Shown piece by piece: positions 8,002 to 17,123 of a stretch of 60,685 bases of DNA. Made by a program: the position numbers and the translations under genes. The notes below the pieces were generated by a model. It had not been told where the DNA came from. It did no database searches and saw nothing but the letters and a program-made list of their open reading frames with translations. This DNA is from Candidatus Babeliales bacterium. GTDB taxonomy: Bacteria; Babelota; Babeliae; Babelales; JABCYS01. Location: contig JAFGJD010000005.1 in assembly GCA_016929235.1 (NCBI GenBank), positions 156,168 to 216,852 of the forward strand, given 5' to 3'. The first letter of the stretch is position 1; every line of letters starts with the position of its first letter.

Positions 8002-8685
8002 ATGAAAATCCGTACCCTCTTATTAGCCCTTTCATGCACAGCCTTTATCCCATCATGCGGCAAAAAAAAGAAAAGAAACACAGCCCAAGAACATTATCAT
8101 AATAGCATACGCGCGGCATCAACAGGTAACATCGAGCTTGCCATAACATGCATCGATAAAGCACTTGTACGCGACAAGCGGCCACAGCATCTGGCACTTA
8201 AAGCAACGCTGTGTTATCAAAACCACGACTTTGACACTAGCAAAAAATTGTTTGAACAATGCCTTAAGGATAAAACTATCACCGTAGAATATGCTGCGGA
8301 CGTTAGTAATAATTACGCATGCGTCCTAAATCAGATAGGAGATCGCACGTCAGCAGAACGTATCTGGAAATCATTAACCATGAATTCACACTATAGCTCA
8401 CCAGAGGTTGCATGGTTTAATCTGGGATTACGCGCTTGGAACGATTACATCATACTCAAGCCGACTCAACATAAACAACACGCGCAAGCAGCATTAAAGA
8501 TTGCACAACAACGATTTGAGAAAGCTCTTCTACTTGAGCCAAACTATATAGATGCATTATATTGCAAAGCACAGGCACAAATTGAGATGAAACAAAAAGC
8601 ACAGGCAAAAAAAAGCCTGTCAAATTTACTTGCTCTTACCCCTAATCATTCAGGAGCACGCAATCTTATTGCCGCCCTAAAGTAG
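8002..8685 (+). CDS. TPR-repeat lipoprotein
   Basis: A signal sequence ends in a lipobox-like FIPSC (Cys19) followed by a very basic KKKKR stretch. The mature 208 residues are helical, with tetratricopeptide-type units, the clearest being ALLLEPNYIDALYCKAQAQ and the preceding FEKAL. TPR lipoproteins of this size act as scaffolds in envelope machines such as BamD or PilW/PilF, but nothing here decides which. A TATAAC -10-like box lies about 20 nt upstream of the ATG. Confidence 0.75.
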   Translation: MKIRTLLLALSCTAFIPSCGKKKKRNTAQEHYHNSIRAASTGNIELAITCIDKALVRDKRPQHLALKATLCYQNHDFDTSKKLFEQCLKDKTITVEYAADVSNNYACVLNQIGDRTSAERIWKSLTMNSHYSSPEVAWFNLGLRAWNDYIILKPTQHKQHAQAALKIAQQRFEKALLLEPNYIDALYCKAQAQIEMKQKAQAKKSLSNLLALTPNHSGARNLIAALK

Positions 8686-8693
8686 CACCCACT

Positions 8694-9845
8694 TTAAAAA
8701 ATCCTATCTAACCGTTTGATATAGGATTCAATCCCGGCACAAATTCCTCGTGCTAGATGATTTTGGTAAGTTTGTGACGCAAGACGCTTGGCCTCTTGTT
8801 CGTTGGACAAAAATCCCATCTCAATAAGCGCAGAAGGCATATCCGTCCCAAGCAATACTTGAGACATAGCACGCTTCACCTGTCTATCTTTCACCTGCAA
8901 AGTATGTAATCGCGCTGATTGGATGACATGCTCATGCACAGACTGCGCAAGAAGCGCACTTTGTTTGTACCAGCAATTTCTTGCTTCAATACTTGGAGTA
9001 AAATCATCTATTTGCTCGACATGGGGCAAGCAAGAGTCTTGCACACAAAATGTTTCAATTCCCGAGGCTGTCTCTGGACCACTGTTTGAATGTAAAGAAA
9101 TAAACAAATCTGCTTGCGCCTTTGTATTAGCAAATGTTGTACGATCATCAAGCGAGACGAATTGATCATCACTACGCGTCATAGAAACAGAAAAGCCTTT
9201 TTTAGATAAGAGCTTTGCAACCTTAAAGCCAACGGCAAGATTAATGTCTTTTTCTTGGATATCGAACCATCCGACTTTTCCTCTATCAGCCCCACCGTGA
9301 CCAATGTCCAAAACTATATGAATTTTTTTTTTATCATTCCATGCAATATGATGAATTGCCGCAGTCTTTTTATTCAGCTCATATATGAATTGCCGTTTAT
9401 TTAATGCAATCAATAGCGCGCCCTTTTGTCCGATTGAAGTAAACGGCGCATATTCAACAGCAATCTCCTGAGGATTATATCGAATAGAGACCATAACCCC
9501 TTTTTTTGGCGCCTGGCACTCATAGCATGATACTTCGTAAAAACTATTTTTACCCCTATTCATTTGATATAGAGATTTTCTTACGTCATTCTTAGCAATA
9601 CTTGCCATAGGAAGATGCAAACGGACCTCTTTCCATCCATCCTTCTTTTTTCCAACCTCGTACGATGCAAGCGGAAGACATACACATTCAGGGGTCCCTG
9701 AAAAATAAAATGATAATTTATCGGACAGCCGACCTTTATGGCAATAGGCTTCATTCAAATAGACAGGATCGCCTCCATAAACCCGCACCCCTACGCTTAC
9801 ACAAAAAAGAACTGCTGCAAACAATCTAATACAAACAATCTTCAT
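8694..9845 (-). CDS. N-acetylmuramoyl-L-alanine amidase (Amidase_3)
   Basis: I place the start at 9845, which has a GGGGAA ribosome site, rather than the in-frame ATG 21 nt upstream. A signal peptide (~1-24) is followed by a beta-rich AMIN-like N-terminal region (~25-170) and the catalytic domain. Zinc-site elements are DIGHGGADRG (usual DPGHGG), the Glu in QEKDINL, and SLHSNS; the catalytic Glu lies in SALIEMGFLSN. The enzyme cuts the amide bond between MurNAc and the stem peptide in the periplasm and would act in daughter-cell separation. Its 3' end faces the TPR lipoprotein gene with an 8-nt gap. Confidence 0.92.
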   Translation of the reverse strand: MKIVCIRLFAAVLFCVSVGVRVYGGDPVYLNEAYCHKGRLSDKLSFYFSGTPECVCLPLASYEVGKKKDGWKEVRLHLPMASIAKNDVRKSLYQMNRGKNSFYEVSCYECQAPKKGVMVSIRYNPQEIAVEYAPFTSIGQKGALLIALNKRQFIYELNKKTAAIHHIAWNDKKKIHIVLDIGHGGADRGKVGWFDIQEKDINLAVGFKVAKLLSKKGFSVSMTRSDDQFVSLDDRTTFANTKAQADLFISLHSNSGPETASGIETFCVQDSCLPHVEQIDDFTPSIEARNCWYKQSALLAQSVHEHVIQSARLHTLQVKDRQVKRAMSQVLLGTDMPSALIEMGFLSNEQEAKRLASQTYQNHLARGICAGIESYIKRLDRIF

Positions 9846-9971
9846 ACTAATTCCCCACTGAAGCATTTATATTTTGCTCATGCTTATCCTTCTTAAATCG
9901 TACCGATGTCAGTTTCTATTTGTCAACGAAATGGTCGCTTTTTGCAGAGAAACGCTATCTCTCGCACGCTC

Positions 9972-11003
9972 TTATGATGCTCGTAGTTCGGCGATGTAGG
10001 CAAGATGGCGAGATCGATTCCATGCAGTTAGAAAGTTCTGGATTTGGTATCGCACACAGGTTTGATCATTGGATGCAAATGCAGGATCATGACAAATAAC
10101 TTCCTGGCGTTGATTATCCCATCCAATAACTGTTAATAGATGTCCGTTATTATATTCCTTAGCTGCTCCCTCGAGTGTACCACGCACACTTACCACAACA
10201 GGAACTCCCCTTTTGAGTACAGCATAGAGCGCCTGAAAGGAAGATAGACGTGTCACGTAGACATGAGCGTTGCCTCTACAATGCTCATACGCGTGTGCGG
10301 TGTTAAATGGCCAGCTTCCATAGGCATCAAGTCCAGAATCATACGATTGTTCGGCAAATGGAACCGGATCAATATGCTGCCTAGTTAAATATCCGACGAG
10401 CATACTCATAGAGGTAGGAGAACATAGGCTATCTGCTCGTGGATGATCAAGGATCATCTGGGAGAGCTGCGGGACCTGGGTCAACTTTAATGATGGCAGC
10501 TGTGGTACTTCCTGTGATGAAGGAAAATGTGATAAATCTGATATACAAACATGAAGTCTGTGGAGTAATGCAAGATCAGCACCATTTTTACTCTCTACTT
10601 TAATACGGAATGCATCCGCATACGTCCCCCTGGGTATCTCGAGACGTACGTGATGAAAGTTCGTTTCACGATCCGTTGTACTGTTGTATGATTTTTGTAT
10701 GCTTTTACCCCAGTCACTCATATGATGCCACGGATACCATTTCTTGGTGGCTTGGTCTCGAGCTTGTACCATAAAACTAAAATGCCCCTGTGGCCTCATT
10801 GCATTCCATGAAAAAACAAGTTGGGTAAAGGGATGCGTACTTGATCGGCTAAAAACCACCACGCCACGCTTGCTACATGTAATCGCTTCGTGTGTTGTTA
10901 TTGTTTTCTTATAGGTCCATGTCCATTCAGCATCGTGTGACTCTACACATATGGCAATACTCCCCACCATAACTGCTGCGATTATTGCTCTCCAAATACT
11001 CAT
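9972..11003 (-). CDS. Exported C39-like cysteine peptidase
   Basis: The 343-residue protein has a signal peptide (~1-20), an N-terminal beta-rich domain (~25-165) and a papain-like C39_2 domain. The probable catalytic Cys is in SLCSPTSMSMLVGYL, the His in NNGHLLTVIGWD and the Asp in VICHDPAF. C39-like proteins cleave peptides; without an ABC partner this is likely a free periplasmic or secreted peptidase rather than a bacteriocin-leader protease. It sits beside the amidase and is divergent from an NlpC/P60 protein, giving three exported hydrolases in a row. Confidence 0.82.
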   Translation of the reverse strand: MSIWRAIIAAVMVGSIAICVESHDAEWTWTYKKTITTHEAITCSKRGVVVFSRSSTHPFTQLVFSWNAMRPQGHFSFMVQARDQATKKWYPWHHMSDWGKSIQKSYNSTTDRETNFHHVRLEIPRGTYADAFRIKVESKNGADLALLHRLHVCISDLSHFPSSQEVPQLPSLKLTQVPQLSQMILDHPRADSLCSPTSMSMLVGYLTRQHIDPVPFAEQSYDSGLDAYGSWPFNTAHAYEHCRGNAHVYVTRLSSFQALYAVLKRGVPVVVSVRGTLEGAAKEYNNGHLLTVIGWDNQRQEVICHDPAFASNDQTCVRYQIQNFLTAWNRSRHLAYIAELRAS

Positions 11004-11211
11004 GTTGCCTCTCTAGTACGCACCATATGTCGATACATCTATAAGATCCCCCGTATCTATAATGGTACTAAAAACTATCCTTCTTGCTCAAGGGTCGCAA
11101 TCAAGATAAGACTGGTACTATAGCGCAAAAACAGACATCATCACACATATTTTTTTGAAATTATACCGTCACGGCATGCACTTAGGCTACGATGGGAAAA
11201 AGGGGAAAACT

Positions 11212-12414
11212 ATGATACAAAGAATTTTCATCTGCATACTCTTGTGCACTCCACAAATAGGGTTAGGTTACAAAGCAGTTTGCAAGGTACCTGTCGCAGA
11301 TCTACTTGGTGAATCAATGATGGTGATCAAAAGCAAACCGGATGGCGTTCACCACTATTCCTCAATACCGTATGCAGAAAATGGATGTAGTTTTGGATGT
11401 CCGCGACTTCATCAATTATTGTTTAACGAGATCGTAGAAGTACACCAAGTCGCTGACAACGAAGCCCTTATTGAAATCCCTAACGTATATTATCATACTG
11501 CCACTAACATGACCCCGCAAACCACATACTGGACAAGCGTCCGTAATCTTATCGCGCTTTCTGAGCTAGAAAAAAAAGGAATCAATCTTACACACGCATT
11601 TCCACAGCCGATTTCATATCAAGCAACAAAAAATAGTGAGCCAATTATTGTACTTACACGACCACATTATGATCCAACAACACATACGGTGTATTCTGCA
11701 GGAACGCGATTCAAGCTCGCCCAAACACCAGAAAACAATAAGCCTTATACCGCATATGTCTTTAATCCACACACCGAAACCATTGTTACCGTTCCCATTA
11801 CACGATTACACGGCGCTATTCAACACGCATCTTCACCAGAACATGCACAAAATAATTTTGTACAACTAGTACGTTCATGGGCGCATGTAAAGGATGGCGT
11901 TGTTCCTTATGTATGGGGTGGCTGCAGTATCGGATTGCCTTGTAAAAATACTTTCGAAAAAAAGGAAAATAACGGAAAAACATATTTTACATGGCGAGGA
12001 ACACACGCACCAAAACAAGGGGTTGACTGCGCCGGCCTTGTTGCTCGTGCCGCACAAATTGCAGGCCTTCCCTATTTCTTTAAAAATACTACAACTCTCG
12101 CACATGGACTTCAGGAGCTACCATCAGAGGAATCTCCTGTAAATGGCGATCTGATATGGATACCGGGACATGTCATGGTCATCAGTGACGTCACCAAAAG
12201 TCTCCTTGTTGAAGCTCGTCATTACAATCATGGATACGGCATTGTGCACGAGATCACACTCAAAGAGCAGTTTCAGAATATAGAAACGTACAAAGATCTT
12301 GTGTATGCACACACACAGAAACGAGGATTACGTCGCTTAAATAAAGATGGTCGGGTTGTTCAAACAATACCAGAGTTTAAGATTTTGCGCCTTGCAAGCG
12401 TTTGGCGCTCCTAG
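11212..12414 (+). CDS. Exported NlpC/P60 endopeptidase
   Basis: The start at 11212 has an AGGGGAA ribosome site; the upstream in-frame ATG (11155) has none. A signal peptide (~1-19) is followed by SH3-like N-terminal regions and an NlpC/P60 domain: catalytic Cys in GVDCAGLVARA, His in PGHVMVI, and a third polar residue in EARHYNHG. Such enzymes cut the gamma-D-Glu-meso-DAP bond of peptidoglycan stem peptides. The 3' end overlaps the next minus-strand gene by 38 nt. Confidence 0.87.
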   Translation: MIQRIFICILLCTPQIGLGYKAVCKVPVADLLGESMMVIKSKPDGVHHYSSIPYAENGCSFGCPRLHQLLFNEIVEVHQVADNEALIEIPNVYYHTATNMTPQTTYWTSVRNLIALSELEKKGINLTHAFPQPISYQATKNSEPIIVLTRPHYDPTTHTVYSAGTRFKLAQTPENNKPYTAYVFNPHTETIVTVPITRLHGAIQHASSPEHAQNNFVQLVRSWAHVKDGVVPYVWGGCSIGLPCKNTFEKKENNGKTYFTWRGTHAPKQGVDCAGLVARAAQIAGLPYFFKNTTTLAHGLQELPSEESPVNGDLIWIPGHVMVISDVTKSLLVEARHYNHGYGIVHEITLKEQFQNIETYKDLVYAHTQKRGLRRLNKDGRVVQTIPEFKILRLASVWRS

Positions 12415-13033
12415 AAGCTTGCTCTTTATTTGGGCGAGGCTTTGTTGGTCGCTTGTGCTCTAGCTCAGAATCAGTATAGTCATGCCACGCCTCATTTATG
12501 AGCATACCGAGGGCGGCTCCCAAAATGGCGCAAAGACTAATTGAATAGGCATCCGGTTCACGAATAATCCGCGGGCGTTGATACCCTGTGATCGCATCCT
12601 GCAGAAGTCTTCCTTCAGGACGCAGAACAGGAAAGTTTCGGTCCAATGTAGACTGTAATTCATCATCGTCAGGCATAGGATCTTTCCCCTTGCCCGTATA
12701 GGGAAGTGAACCTTCAAATCGATGCCGATACCAGTCAGGCAAGGCAGCTCGGTCAGGACCACACAATATCTCAACCGCACGGCGCCACGGCTCAATACCC
12801 CTAAATGCGTCTTGTTCCTTCCGCTGCATAGCAGCAATGCGACCTTCCGCAGGACCAGGATCACTAGGGCTAGAGACCCTGTGAGAACGCATGCGGCTAT
12901 CCCACAAACTATGATAGGTTGCGATTGCCCGATCTAAACCGCGCACAGCAGCGTCTTGCAGCTCTTGTGGCGGCCCATCCATTCCGGAAAGACCCATAGT
13001 CACCACGAACAACATTATGAAATATATTTTCAT
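12377..13033 (-). CDS. Exported or membrane protein, unknown (218 aa)
   Basis: Starting at the second in-frame ATG (13033), the protein has a signal peptide (to about GLSG), a polar Arg/Pro/Asp-rich body and one C-terminal hydrophobic helix (ISLCAILGAALGMLINEAW) followed by a Lys/Arg-rich tail. It has no recognised family. The segment DDDELQSTLDRNF faintly recalls the D-x-x-x-L-E motif of the exported paralogue family further along, but the match is weak. It lies downstream of another exported-protein gene, with a hairpin between them. Confidence 0.6.
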   Translation of the reverse strand: MKIYFIMLFVVTMGLSGMDGPPQELQDAAVRGLDRAIATYHSLWDSRMRSHRVSSPSDPGPAEGRIAAMQRKEQDAFRGIEPWRRAVEILCGPDRAALPDWYRHRFEGSLPYTGKGKDPMPDDDELQSTLDRNFPVLRPEGRLLQDAITGYQRPRIIREPDAYSISLCAILGAALGMLINEAWHDYTDSELEHKRPTKPRPNKEQASRSAKRLQGAKS

Positions 13034-13072
13034 TGTAATAACCCTAAACAACCAATAAACCAGCCTTTAACA

Positions 13073-13114
13073 CTACAGGCTCTTGCGTGCGATTGCAACG
13101 ACAAGAGCCTGTAG
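13073..13114 (-). terminator. Perfect inverted repeat, probable terminator
   Basis: The 13-nt arms CTACAGGCTCTTG (13073-13085) and CAAGAGCCTGTAG (13102-13114) enclose a 16-nt loop just after the 376-aa gene. The T-tract is poor on both strands, so termination may be partial. Confidence 0.5.
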
Positions 13115-13150
13115 TTTGTCTCTGGTTAGCTTATAGCTAGGACTTGATGA

Positions 13151-14281
13151 TTACTCAAGTGCCTTTACAGATCCATTATTGTTTTTGTTAACCGAGAGTA
13201 AGATGTTGCGCTTGGTCCATGGATCACAACCCAATTCAGCGTCATCACATCCAATCTCAACACGAAGTTCCGTAAGGACGGCCTTAAGAGCATCCAGCCT
13301 ACGCATCATCTGGACCAAGTCGGCACTCGTTTCTATAGCCGAGTTCCAAGTAGGCCACAATAGAAAGCGTAACCAACTCGTGCTCTTCTTCACATCCTTA
13401 CAATGCAAGACATCACGTTCAAGCTGTAGTGACTTAAGACTTCTTTGATCTTCATAGATCAGAACCAACTCACGATCAATGGCTTGAATCAACTGTTTTG
13501 GAGTAGGCTCCTTAATAACAAGACCTGTTTCAGGATCTTTTAAGGAAAGTCGTCCATGATATTTGTCAGACTTAAGAACTGACATAACGGTTTCTTTGTT
13601 GAGGATAACCGCTTTATCGTCATTCCAGTGGAAACCATCCTTATAGTCGTCCCCCTGACGCCAACGAGCAAAAAGCGTATCATCTTGATTAATAAGTCCA
13701 CGGCGAGAGAAGTCACCCTTCTTGTCATAAACTTTGTACCTGTTGTTGATCATACGAATAGAAAGCCCATCGATAGCTGCAGTAGCTAAACCAGCAACAG
13801 CTGCCATTCCTACACCAACACCTAAAGCAGGAGCAAGCGACATTCCACCAAGGCCAAGTGCCGTAGCAGAAGCAAAAAGACCCAACCGCGGAATGGCATA
13901 GTACGGCATAAAATAGAGCGCGCGATACTTGAGACCCTTCCAAGTCTTAGCAGCTTTTCCCGTAAGCCCCTTCCAGTCGGTTACTGTTTTTACAATGCCT
14001 TTTGCAGCAAAGAACGCTGGTATAGCTGACAAAACTGCAATGCCTGCAGCACCGGGATTACGTCGAATTCCATGAATTGCTGGAGCAGCAACAACATGCC
14101 CCAAAGCCCTAAGACCAGCTACTTCAACACCGTTGGCTGCTTGAATAGCCCCAACTGCAGCGGCGGTCGCAGCAACACCAAAACGTGCTCTTAAATCTGC
14201 AAGGCGCTGTTGGCCAGGAAAGCTGAAGGCGGTTCCAGCCATCAGTACAGATAAAATCATAGTAGTTAAACGTCTCTTCAT
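13151..14281 (-). CDS. Membrane/exported protein with Ala/Gly-rich helices, unknown (376 aa)
   Basis: A signal peptide (~1-20, ending TAFSF) precedes several Ala/Gly-rich hydrophobic stretches between about 35 and 170, compatible with three or four membrane helices. A polar domain (~180-290) follows, then a helical C-terminus with leucine heptads (around ADLVQMMRRLDALKAVLTEL). I recognise no family. The overall plan of signal, membrane block and helical tail resembles the orphan exported proteins at 50.3-54.6 kb. A GGAGGAA ribosome site and a good upstream promoter support expression. Confidence 0.65.
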   Translation of the reverse strand: MKRRLTTMILSVLMAGTAFSFPGQQRLADLRARFGVAATAAAVGAIQAANGVEVAGLRALGHVVAAPAIHGIRRNPGAAGIAVLSAIPAFFAAKGIVKTVTDWKGLTGKAAKTWKGLKYRALYFMPYYAIPRLGLFASATALGLGGMSLAPALGVGVGMAAVAGLATAAIDGLSIRMINNRYKVYDKKGDFSRRGLINQDDTLFARWRQGDDYKDGFHWNDDKAVILNKETVMSVLKSDKYHGRLSLKDPETGLVIKEPTPKQLIQAIDRELVLIYEDQRSLKSLQLERDVLHCKDVKKSTSWLRFLLWPTWNSAIETSADLVQMMRRLDALKAVLTELRVEIGCDDAELGCDPWTKRNILLSVNKNNNGSVKALE

Positions 14282-14347
14282 AATTCCTCCATTTTTGGCA
14301 GAGACTGCATAAGAAAAATGCCTAAAGACACGCTTTAGACATAATCA

Positions 14348-14376
14348 AGTATACCTTATCGACAAAAACCACTCAA
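14348..14376 (-). promoter_or_regulatory. Predicted sigma70-like promoter for the 376-aa protein
   Basis: TTGAGT and TATACT are separated by 17 nt on the minus strand, with a predicted start about 60 nt before the ATG at 14281. Confidence 0.55.
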
Positions 14377-14448
14377 ATGGCCTTCAATAAAGCATATTTA
14401 TAAACAAACAAACTAGACAATTATCAACCATATAAGAACGGGGTCAGC

Positions 14449-14525
14449 TGGTGCGCCCGACAGGGATCGAACCTGTGGCCTGCAGATTAGGAATCTGCCG
14501 CTCTATCCTACTGAGCTACGGGCGC
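14449..14525 (-). tRNA. tRNA-Arg (anticodon CCT)
   Basis: The cloverleaf is complete: acceptor GCGCCCG pairs with CGGGCGC, the D-arm is GCTC/GAGC, the anticodon stem is GCAGA/TCTGC with loop TTCCTAA (anticodon CCT, reads AGG), and the T-arm contains GTTCGATCC. The discriminator is A and CCA is encoded. It lies 16 nt from a second tRNA-Arg on the same strand. Confidence 0.95.
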
Positions 14526-14541
14526 AATGCCCTAAAAAAAT

Positions 14542-14618
14542 TGGTGCGCCTGGAAGGATTTGAACCCTCAACCTACGGATCCGAAGTCCGTTGCTCTATC
14601 CAATTGAGCTACAGGCGC
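14542..14618 (-). tRNA. tRNA-Arg (anticodon TCG)
   Basis: Acceptor GCGCCTG pairs with CAGGCGC; the anticodon stem is ACGGA/TCCGT with loop CTTCGGA (anticodon TCG, reads CGA); the T-loop is GTTCAAATC and CCA is encoded. An unmodified T in the wobble position is unusual for the CGN box, where most bacteria use ACG (inosine). It is in tandem with tRNA-Arg(CCT), downstream of tlyA. Confidence 0.95.
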
Positions 14619-14655
14619 AGCCACTCTATGTTGTAACAGAAATCAGTATCCTTGC

Positions 14656-15405
14656 CTAGGCTTCCTCTGGGATACGATGAAAGTATGCCAAAAACTCTTT
14701 GTTGCCGCTGGAACCTTCAATTGGAGACTCAGTAACTCCAATAGCACTGAATCCTTCTCGTTGAATACCATTAACCACTGTTTTGACCACATTCTGGTGA
14801 ACGGCAGGATCCCTGATGATGCCTCCACGCTCAATCTGCTCACGACGCGCCTCAAATTGCGGCTTAATCAATACTACCAACTGAGCATCTGATTTCATAA
14901 TGGCCTTAATCGCCTCAATCACCTTAAGCACCGAAATGAAGGATAAATCAAGGGTTACTAAATCAACCAGCTCAGGGATCATATCAGGGGCTAGGTGCCT
15001 GAGATTAATCCGTTCCATGACCACAACTCTGTCATCATTCCGAATCTTTTCATGAACCTGTCCATAGCCAACGTCTATGCCATATACCTTCCTAGCACCA
15101 TGCTGAAGAAGACAATCAGTAAAGCCTCCCGTAGAAAGACCCGCATCCAAAACCACCTTATCGGCAACGGCAATGTCGAAGTAGTCTAAGGCTCGCTCCA
15201 ACTTAAGACCTGCACGGGATACGTATTTTGGTTCATCAACCACAAGTGAGACCTCTGCCCCTTCCGGAACCAATGCTCCGACTTTGGTCATCACTTGATC
15301 GTTGACGGTTACATGCCCCTGCATGATCCAACTTTGAATCTGCGTCCTGCTGTATGACGGATATAAGAGCTTAAGCAACTGATCAAGTCGTTGTTTTTTT
15401 GTCAT
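14656..15405 (-). CDS. tlyA: TlyA-family rRNA 2'-O-methyltransferase
   Basis: At 249 residues it has an N-terminal S4 RNA-binding domain (~4-60, KKQRLDQLLKLLYPSYSRTQ) and an FtsJ-like Rossmann methyltransferase with the TlyA signature DAGLSTGGFTDCLLQ, VYGIDVGYGQ, LVTLDLSFIS and LIKPQFEA. TlyA enzymes 2'-O-methylate cytidines in 16S and 23S rRNA. The first 23 nt overlap the end of the HtrA-like gene, so translation is probably coupled. Confidence 0.93.
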   Translation of the reverse strand: MTKKQRLDQLLKLLYPSYSRTQIQSWIMQGHVTVNDQVMTKVGALVPEGAEVSLVVDEPKYVSRAGLKLERALDYFDIAVADKVVLDAGLSTGGFTDCLLQHGARKVYGIDVGYGQVHEKIRNDDRVVVMERINLRHLAPDMIPELVDLVTLDLSFISVLKVIEAIKAIMKSDAQLVVLIKPQFEARREQIERGGIIRDPAVHQNVVKTVVNGIQREGFSAIGVTESPIEGSSGNKEFLAYFHRIPEEA

Positions 15406-17029
15406 TGTTAAGAATCCTTACTAAATCCTGAACAAATGGTGAAATCGTATAATGATAATCACGCGCAAACTGATGCTCCTTAGTCAACAATTCACGGCAA
15501 GGGAATACTGCAATCCTATTTTCATGTGTCTTGATAATCAGATACTCATTCTTAATACCCTGACGCACTGCCGCACGGAATTCATCGAGAGTTGTAACAT
15601 GTTGTTCGTTCACTTCTGTAATGATCGATCCAAGCGGCAACGCACGAGAACGATGCACTAAAGAATTTGGGAAAATATGTGTCAAAATCAATGCCGGCTC
15701 ATCCTGCTCTTTCGCTTCAGCATATTTACGCAAATACGGAACAACACCCGAAAGAATCTGTACATGATTCAACGCCAACGGCATCACAACCATGCCACCC
15801 AAGACCTCATATTCCAATGGCTCATACAGCGGATGAACTATACGAATTGGTGTAGGCTGCGCTTGATCAAATGTCAGTGAAATCTGTTTGCGCCGCCCCT
15901 TGCGATAGACAACTAATGAGATCTTTTGACCAATCGTCAACTGCTCAACATAGTCTGCAATGGAAATTTTATCTTCACTCCAATCAACACTCATATCCCC
16001 ATACATATCAATTTTATAATCATTGATCTCATAGATCATATCACCAGGTTGAACCCCTGCTCTTTCTAACAAACTATTGTTATAGACATCGATAACGTAG
16101 GTCCCACTTGGCACGGGGTTTCCTAGATATCTAGCCAATGCTTCACTTCCACTGAGGTGTAAGACTCCAAGAAATGGCTTACGCAAGAATTTCACACGAC
16201 GCAGATCATGCGCAATCAATTTAAATTCATTAATCGGAATCACATATCCAACATTTTGTGCGCTTGGAATACCGCCTGCATTAATACCAATAACTTCGCC
16301 CATACGATTCACTGACGGCCCGCCAGAACTTCCCGGATTAATCGGCGCGCTCATTTGAATATATTTTTGGATACCGATACGCTCTCGACCACTAACAACA
16401 CCCGTTGTACTTTTCAATGACTGCTGCGCCAGCGGATATCCCAAAGCTAGAATCTCATCAGCTCGATACACTTTATCAGAATTGCCTAAAGGCAAGCACG
16501 GCATTTTACCCAATATCTGTACAATATATTTACGATCTTCTTCTTGAATTTTGAGTAATGCAATATCTCGCTCAGGGCACAGTCCCACAACATCAACATC
16601 AATTATTCGCTTGCCAAGCGATGGCATCTGAATCCACACCGAAACTGCATTCAACACCACGTGTGCATTGGTAATAATCTCACCCTGCTCACTTATAATG
16701 AAGCCAGAACCAAATCCCTGGCCCTGTGTTGGTGTTTTATACGGCTCCAACAAATCATACTCTACAATTTGTGCATTAATTTGTACCACTGTATCTTTTG
16801 CACCAGCCTGCGCTGCTGCCCACGGCTGCAGCACTTGTATTGGCTCAGGTTGATAGCTTTCAGGCCGCGCGAACAAAGGCATTTGCGTATCGGCAGCAAA
16901 ACCCTCAACCCGGCTCGCAAGATATCGTTGATTGCTGTAAATGATAATCATAAAACCAGCTAAAACACATAAAAATATAAAGGTTAAAAGCCGATACCAG
17001 AACCCATCAGATCGGTGATAAGAGTACAT
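15383..17029 (-). CDS. HtrA/DegP-like serine protease with PDZ domains
   Basis: I choose the ATG at 17029 because AGGGG lies 7 nt upstream; an ATG 27 nt earlier lacks a ribosome site. One N-terminal membrane helix (~15-35) anchors a periplasmic trypsin-like domain with the full triad: His in TNAHVV, Asp in ERDIALLK, Ser in NPGSSGGP. Two PDZ-like regions follow, one around GVQPGDMIYEINDYKI and one around LPLGSIITEVNEQHVTT. The layout fits DegS/HtrA envelope quality-control proteases. It heads a minus-strand unit with tlyA and possibly the two tRNA-Arg genes. Confidence 0.92.
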   Translation of the reverse strand: MYSYHRSDGFWYRLLTFIFLCVLAGFMIIIYSNQRYLASRVEGFAADTQMPLFARPESYQPEPIQVLQPWAAAQAGAKDTVVQINAQIVEYDLLEPYKTPTQGQGFGSGFIISEQGEIITNAHVVLNAVSVWIQMPSLGKRIIDVDVVGLCPERDIALLKIQEEDRKYIVQILGKMPCLPLGNSDKVYRADEILALGYPLAQQSLKSTTGVVSGRERIGIQKYIQMSAPINPGSSGGPSVNRMGEVIGINAGGIPSAQNVGYVIPINEFKLIAHDLRRVKFLRKPFLGVLHLSGSEALARYLGNPVPSGTYVIDVYNNSLLERAGVQPGDMIYEINDYKIDMYGDMSVDWSEDKISIADYVEQLTIGQKISLVVYRKGRRKQISLTFDQAQPTPIRIVHPLYEPLEYEVLGGMVVMPLALNHVQILSGVVPYLRKYAEAKEQDEPALILTHIFPNSLVHRSRALPLGSIITEVNEQHVTTLDEFRAAVRQGIKNEYLIIKTHENRIAVFPCRELLTKEHQFARDYHYTISPFVQDLVRILNNDKKTTT

Positions 17030-17058
17030 ATAAACCCCTGTCTTACCATGATTCATGT

Positions 17059-17086
17059 TTGATAGAAATGCAGTATAGTGTATTGT
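17059..17086 (+). promoter_or_regulatory. Predicted sigma70-like promoter for glyQS
   Basis: TTGATA and TATTGT are 16 nt apart; the predicted start is about 30 nt before the glyQS ATG. Confidence 0.45.
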
Positions 17087-17123
17087 ATTAGAATTAAAAC
17101 TCTAGGAAAGGTAGGGCATCGTT

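Noticed and set aside
14451-14636. A plus-strand 61-codon ORF
   Set aside because: It is the antisense of the two tRNA-Arg genes; such ORFs are a well-known artefact.
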